A stretch of 5,107 nucleotides of DNA from an uncultured Actinomycetes bacterium (lineage in GTDB: Bacteria > Actinomycetota > Actinomycetes > S36-B12). The stretch is taken from NCBI GenBank assembly GCA_903848435.1, contig CAINGG010000351.1:1-5107 (forward strand), in the 5' to 3' direction. Position numbers and translations under genes: made by a program. The stretch's first letter is position 1. The number at the start of each line of letters is the position of its first letter. This document shows positions 1 to 4,842 of this stretch, one piece after another. The notes below the pieces were generated by a model. That model was given only the letters and a program-made list of their open reading frames with translations. It was not told where the DNA came from and searched no databases.

Positions 1-191
1 ACCTCGAAGGCGACGCGCGTGCGGGTCGACGTCTTGCCGAAGATCAGGGCGATGACCTTGCCCTCAAGGCGACGCTGCTCCCGGCCAGCCCGGCGCTCGG
101 CCTTGAGGTCGGCTGCGAGCGAGACGAGCGCGTCGAACTCGGCGCTCGAGAGGTCGAGCTCCTTGAGGAGGTCGCGGCCGGTGAGGTTCAC
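1..191 (-). CDS. argF: Ornithine carbamoyltransferase, N-terminal part (cut by left edge)
   Basis: This enzyme transfers the carbamoyl group of carbamoyl phosphate to ornithine, giving citrulline, in the cytoplasm. It serves arginine synthesis (ArgF) or, run in reverse, the arginine deiminase pathway (ArcB). Only the first 63 residues are here. They read VNLTGRDLLKELDLS at the start, then a charged helix, then IALIFGKTSTRTRVAFE. STRTR at residues 55-59 is the family's carbamoyl-phosphate-binding SxRTR motif, at the same numbering as in E. coli OTCase. The start is GTG at 191-189. It is the only usable start, because an in-frame TAG lies 12 nt upstream (203-201). No Shine-Dalgarno sequence precedes it. 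The N-terminal pattern resembles the long ArgI/ArcB-like type more than mycobacterial ArgF, so the anabolic or catabolic role is open. Residue 52 is Gly where the family usually has Glu (FEK.STRTR). It lies 23 nt downstream of the whiB stop on the same strand, so co-transcription is likely. Confidence 0.9.
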   Translation of the reverse strand, partial: MNLTGRDLLKELDLSSAEFDALVSLAADLKAERRAGREQRRLEGKVIALIFGKTSTRTRVAFE

Positions 192-214
192 CGGTAGAGG
201 CTAGCGGTGTGAGT

Positions 215-583
215 TCAGGCGGTGACGCGGAGCATGGCGGTGGCCGCATCGATCTCATCGGCAGCCATGCGGGCCCCCTCGCCACGACGGCGCGGGTACT
301 CGGCCAGGTCGATGCGCGCGTAGATGGTCTCGCGCTCTTCCTCGGTCAGGCCACCCCAGACGCCGTAGGGCTCGCGAGCCCGCACGGCGTAGTCGGCACA
401 CTCGATACGCACCGGGCAGGAGGCGCAGATGGCCTTGGCGGCACGGTCACGATTGCGACGGGCGGAACCGCGCTCGTTTTGCGGGTGGAAGAAGAGGGTC
501 GGATCGGCGGAGCGGCATGAACCGCGCTCTTGCCAATCCCAAATGGCGTCGACGGGAACCTGGGCGAGGGGCTGCTGGGGCAT
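215..583 (-). CDS. whiB3: WhiB-family [4Fe-4S] transcriptional regulator, WhiB3/WhiD type
   Basis: Wbl proteins are actinobacterial regulators that hold an oxygen- and NO-sensitive [4Fe-4S] cluster, bind the primary sigma factor and act on transcription. The 122-residue product has cluster ligands C23, C53, C56 and C62 (C-x29-C-x2-C-x5-C), FFHP at 31-34, ERG at 37-39, and EPYGVWGGL at 71-79, the turn involved in sigma binding. A basic stretch, YPRRRGEG, lies at 96-103 and may contact DNA. The cysteine numbering and the MPQ N-terminus match my recollection of M. tuberculosis WhiB3, which is why I chose ATG 583-581. The longer frame from ATG 667 would add 28 residues with no family resemblance. 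No strong ribosome binding site is seen; GGA lies about 14 nt upstream. The tail beyond the basic patch, ending MLRVTA, is longer than in WhiB3. The family is certain. Assignment to WhiB3/WhiD rather than another Wbl is likely but not proven. It is divergent from algH and is followed by ornithine carbamoyltransferase. Confidence 0.93.
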   Translation of the reverse strand: MPQQPLAQVPVDAIWDWQERGSCRSADPTLFFHPQNERGSARRNRDRAAKAICASCPVRIECADYAVRAREPYGVWGGLTEEERETIYARIDLAEYPRRRGEGARMAADEIDAATAMLRVTA

Positions 584-618
584 GCCACAACGGTAAGTCC
601 GTTGCAGCGCAGGCCTCA

Positions 619-635
619 TCGGCCAACACGGCCGA
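619..635. repeat. 6-bp inverted repeat in the whiB leader
   Basis: TCGGCC and GGCCGA flank a 5-nt AACAC spacer. AGG (611-613) and CCT (636-638) could extend the stem across a bulge. It lies 36 nt upstream of the chosen whiB ATG, so it would be in the leader RNA or act as an operator. A GC-rich stem of this size can arise by chance in such DNA. Confidence 0.35.
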
Positions 636-637
636 CC

Positions 638-666
638 TGACTCAGCCGAAAGTATGAGTCGAGTCA
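638..666. promoter_or_regulatory. Cluster of TGACTC/GAGTCA motifs in divergent promoter region (candidate operator)
   Basis: TGACTCA at 638-644 is followed by TGAGTCGAGTCA at 655-666. TGACTC (638-643) pairs as an inverted repeat with GAGTCA (661-666), and GACTCA (639-644) pairs with TGAGTC (655-660). The two GAGTC copies also form a direct repeat. The cluster lies midway between the whiB and algH starts, where a regulator controlling either gene could bind. No regulator is known for this motif here, so the operator role is inferred from position and symmetry only. Confidence 0.4.
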
Positions 667-671
667 CTTGA

Positions 672-688
672 CAGGGGTCGGTCCCCTG
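672..688. repeat. Perfect 6-bp inverted repeat upstream of algH
   Basis: CAGGGG and CCCCTG flank TCGGT. The right arm touches the first base of the Shine-Dalgarno-like GAGGGA of algH. In RNA it would form a short stem next to the ribosome binding site; in DNA it could be an operator. No regulator is identifiable. Confidence 0.35.
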
Positions 689-693
689 AGGGA
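688..693 (+). promoter_or_regulatory. Ribosome binding site of algH
   Basis: GAGGGA lies 6 nt ahead of ATG 700 and supports that start over the in-frame GTG at 718 and the ATG at 775. Confidence 0.5.
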
Positions 694-699
694 TTCCTC

Positions 700-1320
700 A
701 TGGGCGACGATGGGGGAGTGGAGGCCATCGATCCCGAGGGCACCCCGGTGGTGGGCGGTCCATCGCTCGACCCGATGCCGGGCCGCCTGCTGGTGGCTGC
801 GCCGATCCTGGGCGATCCCTTCCATCACTCGGTCGTACTCATCCTCGAGCATGACGAGTCGGGCACCCTCGGTGTCGTTCTGAATCAGCCGACGACCCTC
901 GACGTCGGGACGGTGCTGCCCGCTTGGCGCGATCACCTCACCGGTGCGCCGACCCTCTTCCAGGGTGGGCCCGTGGCGCTCGACAGCGCTTTGGGTCTGG
1001 CAGCCGCGCCGGGCGTCGGTGAGCCTCCCGGGTTTCGTCGCGTCAGCGGGCCGCTCGGGATCATCGACCTCGACACCCCACCCGATGAGCTCGCACCGCA
1101 ACTCAACGCCCTGCGGATCTTTGCTGGCTACGCCGGCTGGTCGCCGGACCAACTCGACGGTGAGCTCGAGGAAGGCGCGTGGGCGGTGGTCGACGTCGGC
1201 GATCCGGTGCTCGATGCCTTCCTGTCGGACCGCGATGACCTGTGGCGGGCCGTCCTCACCCGGCAGGGCGGCACGTTGCCCTGGTGGGTCAACTGCCCGC
1301 AGGACCCCTCGGTCAACTGA
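700..1320 (+). CDS. UPF0301 / AlgH (YqgE, DUF179) family protein
   Basis: The 206-residue product belongs to the widespread AlgH/YqgE family, cytoplasmic proteins with a known fold but no firmly established biochemical activity. The name comes from a Pseudomonas alginate regulator. Family landmarks in order are: PGRLLVAAP at 27-35, HSVVLILEHD at 43-52, GVVLNQP at 58-64, FQGGPV at 87-92, and FAGYAGWSPDQLDGEL at 141-156. The C-terminal WRAVLTRQGG lies at 182-191. The first 25 residues are acidic and Gly/Pro-rich and precede the conserved core, so the true start might be GTG 718 or ATG 775. ATG 700 is chosen because GAGGGA sits 6 nt before it. The length is slightly above the usual size of under 200 residues because of this extension. 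It is divergent from whiB and 20 nt upstream of the DUF3039 gene, so the two are probably transcribed together. Function remains unknown. Confidence 0.93.
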   Translation: MGDDGGVEAIDPEGTPVVGGPSLDPMPGRLLVAAPILGDPFHHSVVLILEHDESGTLGVVLNQPTTLDVGTVLPAWRDHLTGAPTLFQGGPVALDSALGLAAAPGVGEPPGFRRVSGPLGIIDLDTPPDELAPQLNALRIFAGYAGWSPDQLDGELEEGAWAVVDVGDPVLDAFLSDRDDLWRAVLTRQGGTLPWWVNCPQDPSVN

Positions 1321-1328
1321 CCGCCCCT

Positions 1329-1332
1329 AGGA
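1329..1332 (+). promoter_or_regulatory. Ribosome binding site deciding the DUF3039 start
   Basis: AGGA lies 8 nt ahead of ATG 1341. It overlaps the alternative in-frame ATG at 1332, which has no ribosome binding site of its own, so 1341 is the better start. Confidence 0.55.
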
Positions 1333-1340
1333 TGCGGGTC

Positions 1341-1619
1341 ATGACGACCCCGCTCGACTCGCCGTCGCTGGAGGGAACCACCCTCACCGAGGAGCGCCTC
1401 GCCTCGACCGACGACGGCGACCACGAGCGCTTCGCCCACTACGTGCAGAAGGACAAGATCGTCGAGAGTGCCGTCACGGGGACGCCGGTCAAGGCCCTCT
1501 GCGGCAAGAAGTGGGTCCCCGGCCGGGATCCGTCGAAGTTCCCCGTGTGCCCGGAGTGCCAGGAGATCTACAACGGCCTTCGGCCGGGCAAGCCGCGTGA
1601 CCCGGACGGCGACTCCTGA
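1341..1619 (+). CDS. DUF3039 family small protein (putative zinc ribbon)
   Basis: This 92-residue protein of unknown function belongs to DUF3039, a family I know only from Actinobacteria. The core runs from DDGDHERFAHYV (24-35) through ESAVTGTPVKALCGKKWVPG (42-61) to the FPVCPECQEIY segment (68-77). C54, C70 and C73 with H33 or H28 could form a zinc site; CPEC is a typical knuckle. That metal site is inferred, not established. The N-terminus (1-20) and the C-terminal RPGKPRDPDGDS are hydrophilic and probably disordered. There is no membrane segment or signal peptide, so it is cytoplasmic. An ATG at 1332 would add three residues. A longer frame from 1242 overlaps algH and has no family support. 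The stop TGA (1617-1619) overlaps a possible CTG start of the MFS gene (CTGA), suggesting translational coupling. Confidence 0.9.
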   Translation: MTTPLDSPSLEGTTLTEERLASTDDGDHERFAHYVQKDKIVESAVTGTPVKALCGKKWVPGRDPSKFPVCPECQEIYNGLRPGKPRDPDGDS

Positions 1620-1669
1620 GCCTGTTCTCCCCCCAGTACCGCGCCGCCACCATCGGTGTTGTCGCGGCG

Positions 1670-2983
1670 ATGACGCTCTTTGCGTTCGAGGGCATGGCCG
1701 TCGCCACGGTGATGCCCGTGGTCGCCATCGAATTCGATGGGTTGGGCCTGTATGCCTGGGCCTTCAATGCCTATGTCGCATGTTCGCTCGTGGGCATGGT
1801 CATTTCGGGTACGTGGTGCGATCGGGATGGTCCACGTCGGGCGATGTGGGCCGGACTCGTGGTGTTCGCAGGCGGTGCGGTCGTCGCAGGAGTCGCCTGG
1901 TCGATGCCGGTGCTGATCGCTGCTCGCGGGCTACAGGGACTTGGTGGTGGTGCACTGATTGTCGCGACGTACGTGCTCATCGCCCGCGCCTTTCCGGAGG
2001 ACCTGCGTCCCAAGGCATTCTCACTGCTCGCGGCGTCATGGGTGGTGCCCGCGATCGTCGGGCCGCTGATTGCCGGGTGGCTCACCGAGTCGCTGTCCTG
2101 GCGCTATGCCTTCTGGCTCGTCCCCCTGGTCCTCCTCCTGCCCGCGGTGCTCCTGCGCAGGATCCTGCGCGAGCACGACGGCGGTACCGGTGAGCGCGGT
2201 CGCAGCGGCCGGGCGCTCCCGGCACTCGTGACGGCGGTAGGCCTCACCCTGGCGATGGCGGCCTTCGTGCGACCGGCGGGACTGCCGCTGTGGGCTGATG
2301 TCGCCGGGCTCGCGATCGGACTGGGCATGCTGGTCTTCGGCGTTCGGCGACTCCTGCCGCAGGGCTCACTGCGATTGCGCCGAGGGCTGCCGACCACGGT
2401 GCTCATGCGCGGCATCCTCGCTGGCGCGTTCTTTGGCGCTGAGGCGTTCATCCCTCTCGCCTTGGTCGAGCAGCGCGGTTACACCGTGACGCTCGCCGGG
2501 CTCGTGCTCAGCGTGTCGGCCCTCGGCTGGTGGGTCGGGTCCTACTCCCAAAGCCGGATTCCGGAGTCGACGGACCGGGCTGCGACCGTGCGGCTCGGCG
2601 CCCTCATCGTCGCGGGCGGTATCGCATCCTTGCCGCTGTGCTTGGTGCCGAGCATTCCGGCCGCTGTCTGCGCCGTCTCCTACTTCGTTGCCTCTGTTGG
2701 CATGGGCCTGTGCTTCCCGTCGATAGCGGTGCAGACATTGCGCCTTTCCCCTGACGCCGAGCAGGGTGCCAACTCCGCGTCGCTGCAGATCTCGGATGCG
2801 ATCTTGAGCTCCCTGGCGCTCGGGGTGCTCGGTGCCATTCACGCGGCCGCCGTCGCCAGCGGCGGTGCCACCGTCACCACCTACGACGTGATGTGGTGGC
2901 TGTCGGCCGTGGTCGCCCTGGTGGGCTCCTTGGTGGCGGTGCGGATGAGGCCTGCCCGCGCACCTGCGCCCCAGGCTGCCTGA
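1670..2983 (+). CDS. Major facilitator superfamily transporter (drug-antiporter-like)
   Basis: A membrane secondary transporter of about 437 residues with roughly 12 hydrophobic helices, probably a proton-coupled exporter; the substrate cannot be read. Counting from ATG 1670, the motif A region GTWCDRDGPRR is at 47-57 in the loop after helix 2, ARGLQGLGGGAL (motif B, R86) at 85-96, and VPAIVGPLIAG (motif C, the antiporter signature) at 126-136. A charged central loop lies at about 163-182 and a Pro/Ala tail at the end. The start is uncertain. ATG 1670 begins inside helix 1, while the in-frame codons upstream (1616-1669) read LSLFSPQYRAATIGVVAA, which looks like the missing start of the protein. 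No ATG, GTG or TTG exists there back to the stop at 1598-1600. CTG 1616, overlapping the DUF3039 stop as CTGA, or CTG 1622, are candidate starts. It is followed 45 nt later by the ABC importer genes. Confidence 0.92.
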   Translation: MTLFAFEGMAVATVMPVVAIEFDGLGLYAWAFNAYVACSLVGMVISGTWCDRDGPRRAMWAGLVVFAGGAVVAGVAWSMPVLIAARGLQGLGGGALIVATYVLIARAFPEDLRPKAFSLLAASWVVPAIVGPLIAGWLTESLSWRYAFWLVPLVLLLPAVLLRRILREHDGGTGERGRSGRALPALVTAVGLTLAMAAFVRPAGLPLWADVAGLAIGLGMLVFGVRRLLPQGSLRLRRGLPTTVLMRGILAGAFFGAEAFIPLALVEQRGYTVTLAGLVLSVSALGWWVGSYSQSRIPESTDRAATVRLGALIVAGGIASLPLCLVPSIPAAVCAVSYFVASVGMGLCFPSIAVQTLRLSPDAEQGANSASLQISDAILSSLALGVLGAIHAAAVASGGATVTTYDVMWWLSAVVALVGSLVAVRMRPARAPAPQAA

Positions 2984-3018
2984 CGTGAGTGGCAGTATGT
3001 CGGGAGACGTTCATCCCT

Positions 3019-3023
3019 AGGAG
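3019..3023 (+). promoter_or_regulatory. Ribosome binding site of the substrate-binding protein gene
   Basis: AGGAG lies 5 nt ahead of ATG 3029. It is the strongest Shine-Dalgarno match in the window, fitting a gene that needs high output. I find no convincing promoter in the 45-nt gap after the MFS gene, so a promoter may lie inside the MFS gene or transcription may read through. Confidence 0.7.
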
Positions 3024-3028
3024 ATCTC

Positions 3029-3961
3029 ATGCACCGTCGTGCCCTCGCCCTCACCGCCGTCGCCGCCTCCGCACTGCTCCTGGCCGCCTGCGCCCAGGAG
3101 ACCTCGGGCGGCGGGTCCTCATCCGCACCCGCTCCCGCGTCGTCGTCCGCGGCCCCCGCCCCGGAGTCGTCGTCGGCCGAGCCCGCTCCGTCTCCCACCG
3201 AGGCACCCGATGAGTGTGCGAAGGAGAACCTCGCGACGGTCGTGCCCGGCGTTCTCACCATCGGCACCGACAGCCCGGCCTACCCGCCCTACTTCGTCGA
3301 TGACGATCCCGCCAACGGCCAGGGCTTCGAATCCGCCGTCGCGCACTCCATCGCCAACGGCCTGGGCTTCACCCCTGAGGAGATGACGTGGACGGTCGTG
3401 CCGTTCAACAAGTCGTACGCCCCCGGCAACAAGGACTTCGACTTCGACATCAATCAGATCTCGATCACGCCTGAGCGCGCAGAGGTCGTGACTTTCTCTG
3501 ACGGCTACTACACCGTCAATCAGGCGGTCATCGCCCTCGCGGATTCGCCGACCGCCGGCGCCACCTCGCTGACCGAGCTCAAGGATGCCCGCCTGGGCGC
3601 CCAGGTCGGCACGACAAGCCTGAAGTACATCGAGGACTTCATTCAGCCCAACACGGACATCTTCGTCTACAACGACACCAACGACGCCAAGTCCGCCCTG
3701 AAGAACGGCCAGATCGACGCCATCGTCGTCGACTTGCCCACCGCCTACTACATCACCGCGGTGGAGATCCCCAAGGGCAAGATCGTCGGCCAGTTCCCCG
3801 CCCAGGAGGGCGGTGAGCAGTTCGGCATGCTCTTCCAGAAGGACAACCCGCTCGTCGGCTGTGTCAACAAGGTGCTTGCCGAGATGAAGGAGTCCGGCGA
3901 GCTCCAGGCGATCCAGGATGAGTGGCTCGCAGGCACCACCGCGCCCTACTTCAAGGAGTGA
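3029..3961 (+). CDS. Polar amino acid ABC transporter substrate-binding lipoprotein (SBP_bac_3)
   Basis: Extracellular receptor of an amino acid importer. The 310-residue product has a lipoprotein signal: basic MHRR, a hydrophobic stretch, and lipobox LLAAC with the lipidated Cys at 21. A Ser/Ala/Pro tether spans 30-60. The binding domain starts near LTIGTDSPAYPPYFV (76-90). ISITPERAEVVTFSDGYY (144-161) carries R150, the position that binds the ligand alpha-carboxylate in this family. GTTS (194-197) and D235 in VVDLPTAYY match the ligand hydroxyl and amine contacts of the Lys/Arg/Orn- and His-binding proteins. The usual PALQSGKFD stretch is replaced by YAPGNKDFDFDINQ. C63 and C278 could form a disulfide. 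The start is fixed by AGGAG 5 nt upstream. The last base of its final GAG codon plus the TGA stop form GTGA, the overlapping start of the permease. Ligand specificity is unresolved; arginine, ornithine or another polar amino acid is possible. Confidence 0.94.
   Translation: MHRRALALTAVAASALLLAACAQETSGGGSSSAPAPASSSAAPAPESSSAEPAPSPTEAPDECAKENLATVVPGVLTIGTDSPAYPPYFVDDDPANGQGFESAVAHSIANGLGFTPEEMTWTVVPFNKSYAPGNKDFDFDINQISITPERAEVVTFSDGYYTVNQAVIALADSPTAGATSLTELKDARLGAQVGTTSLKYIEDFIQPNTDIFVYNDTNDAKSALKNGQIDAIVVDLPTAYYITAVEIPKGKIVGQFPAQEGGEQFGMLFQKDNPLVGCVNKVLAEMKESGELQAIQDEWLAGTTAPYFKE
3116..3190 (+). repeat. Three imperfect repeats encoding a Ser/Ala/Pro tether
   Basis: Three tandem units encode SSSAPAPA, SSSAAPAPE and SSSAEPAP (residues 30-54 of the binding protein). 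They form the flexible spacer between the lipid anchor and the folded domain, long enough to project it into the cell wall. Copy number in such repeats can vary between strains. Confidence 0.65.
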
Positions 3962-4842
3962 CCGAGCCTGGCGGCGCATCAGTCGCCGCAACCCGTGCGG
4001 GGTCGACGCCCTACGTCGACCCCGCACGCGTGCGCTACCGCAAGCGCAAGGCGTGGCGTGATGCCGCGATCGGCATGGTCAGCCTGCTTGTCACCGTTGC
4101 CGTCGTCAGCTTCATCGTCGTTCGCACGCCCGGCTGGCCGGCCGTGCAGGAGACGTTCTTCAGCCCTGAGGCGTTCAGCGAGTCATTCCCGGGGTTGCTC
4201 GAAGCGTTCTGGCTCAACATCCGCATCTTCCTCATCGCCGAGCCGCTCATCCTCATCGTCGGCCTGTCCGTCGCGCTGATTCGCCGACTGAAGCGCCCGA
4301 TCTTCCTGCCGCTGCGCATCGTCGCGACCGTGTACGTCGATGTCTTCCGCGGCGTACCCACGCTCCTGGTCATCCTGCTGCTCGGCTTCGGCGTCCCTGC
4401 GCTCCAGCTGCAGGGTGCCCCTGATGACGTGCTCGTGTGGGGTGTCGTCGCACTCGTGCTGTCCTACGGCGCCTACGTCGCTGAGGTCTTCCGTGCGGGC
4501 ATCGACTCGGTGCACCCCAGCCAGCGCATGGCCGCCCGGTCACTGGGTCTTTCGTCGTGGCAGACCAACCGCTACGTCGTGGTCCCCCAGGCCGTGCGCA
4601 ACGTCACGCCCCCCTTGCTCAACGACTTCATCTCCCTGCAGAAGGACACCGCCCTGGTGTCGGTGCTTGGACCCATCGAAGTGCTGCGCCGGGCACAGAT
4701 CGACGCCTCCTTTACCTTCAACTACACGCCCTACGTCGTCGCGGCCTGCCTCTTCATTGCCCTGACAATCCCGATGACGAGGTTTGCCGACTGGTTGCAG
4801 GCGAGGCAGCGCCGTCGCCGCGGTCCGGGAGCCAACGTATGA
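3958..4842 (+). CDS. Amino acid ABC transporter permease (HisM/GlnP type)
   Basis: Integral membrane channel subunit of the importer, 294 residues from GTG 3958. Hydrophobic segments lie near 37-56, 85-107, 118-148, 158-180 and 257-275. FRGVPTLLVILL (130-141) is typical of polar amino acid permeases. The cytoplasmic coupling loop, EVFRAGIDSVHPSQRMAARS followed by LGLSSWQ (176-202), is the EAA motif that docks on the ATPase, and NDFISLQKDTALVSVLG (222-238) follows. The start GTG overlaps the binding-protein stop (GTGA). AAGGA directly abuts it with no spacer, so initiation probably depends on coupling. GTG 4030 is a plausible alternative that would place a strong inverted repeat (3994-4028) between the genes and remove 24 hydrophilic residues. 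The frame opens further up at ATG 3922, inside the binding-protein gene, which is unlikely. Only one permease gene is visible, so it probably forms a homodimer. It ends in an ATGA overlap with the ATPase gene. Confidence 0.93.
   Translation: MTEPGGASVAATRAGSTPYVDPARVRYRKRKAWRDAAIGMVSLLVTVAVVSFIVVRTPGWPAVQETFFSPEAFSESFPGLLEAFWLNIRIFLIAEPLILIVGLSVALIRRLKRPIFLPLRIVATVYVDVFRGVPTLLVILLLGFGVPALQLQGAPDDVLVWGVVALVLSYGAYVAEVFRAGIDSVHPSQRMAARSLGLSSWQTNRYVVVPQAVRNVTPPLLNDFISLQKDTALVSVLGPIEVLRRAQIDASFTFNYTPYVVAACLFIALTIPMTRFADWLQARQRRRRGPGANV
3994..4028. repeat. Perfect 15-bp inverted repeat at the binding protein/permease junction
   Basis: CGTGCGGGGTCGACG (3994-4008) and its exact reverse complement (4014-4028) flank a 5-nt CCCTA loop. 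It begins 33 nt after the binding-protein stop and has no T-tract downstream, so it is not a classic intrinsic terminator. In RNA it would be a very stable hairpin. By analogy with hairpins between binding-protein and permease genes in other ABC operons, it may protect the 3' end of the upstream message or partly stop transcription. It lies inside the permease frame if GTG 3958 is the start. Confidence 0.85.

Noticed and set aside
465..539. 11-bp direct repeat GAACCGCGCTC at 465-475 and 529-539
   Set aside because: Both copies encode the peptide ERGS inside WhiB, in places where ERG-like residues are usual for the family. Explained by coding constraint.
584..667. 28-residue N-terminal extension of WhiB from ATG 667
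   Set aside because: The added residues show no family similarity and would cover the repeat-rich upstream region. Starting at 583 gives cysteine numbering identical to WhiB3.
668..696. TTGACA at 668-673 as a -35 box for algH
   Set aside because: The expected -10 region (about 691-696, GGATTC) does not resemble TATAAT and would overlap the ribosome binding site, placing the transcript start at the start codon. A chance hexamer is more likely.
1242..1340. Longer DUF3039 protein starting at ATG 1242 inside algH
   Set aside because: It would overlap algH by 79 nt and add residues unlike the family; AGGA before ATG 1341 supports the shorter form.
1468..2193. 241-codon plus-strand frame overlapping DUF3039 and MFS
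   Set aside because: The Arg-rich product has no recognisable domain and overlaps two well-supported genes in another frame.
2976..2995. CTGCC/GGCAG hairpin at the end of the MFS gene as a terminator
   Set aside because: Only 5 bp of stem with a 10-nt loop and no T-tract; too weak to call.
1326..3021. CCTAGG palindrome before both DUF3039 (1326-1331) and the binding-protein gene (3016-3021)
   Set aside because: In both cases it overlaps the AGGA of the ribosome binding site, which explains half of the hexamer; two copies are too few to call an operator.
3119..4027. 302-codon open frame on the minus strand opposite the binding-protein gene
   Set aside because: It is a GC-bias shadow. Its protein is Arg/Gly/Val-rich without domains, while the plus strand encodes a clear lipoprotein.
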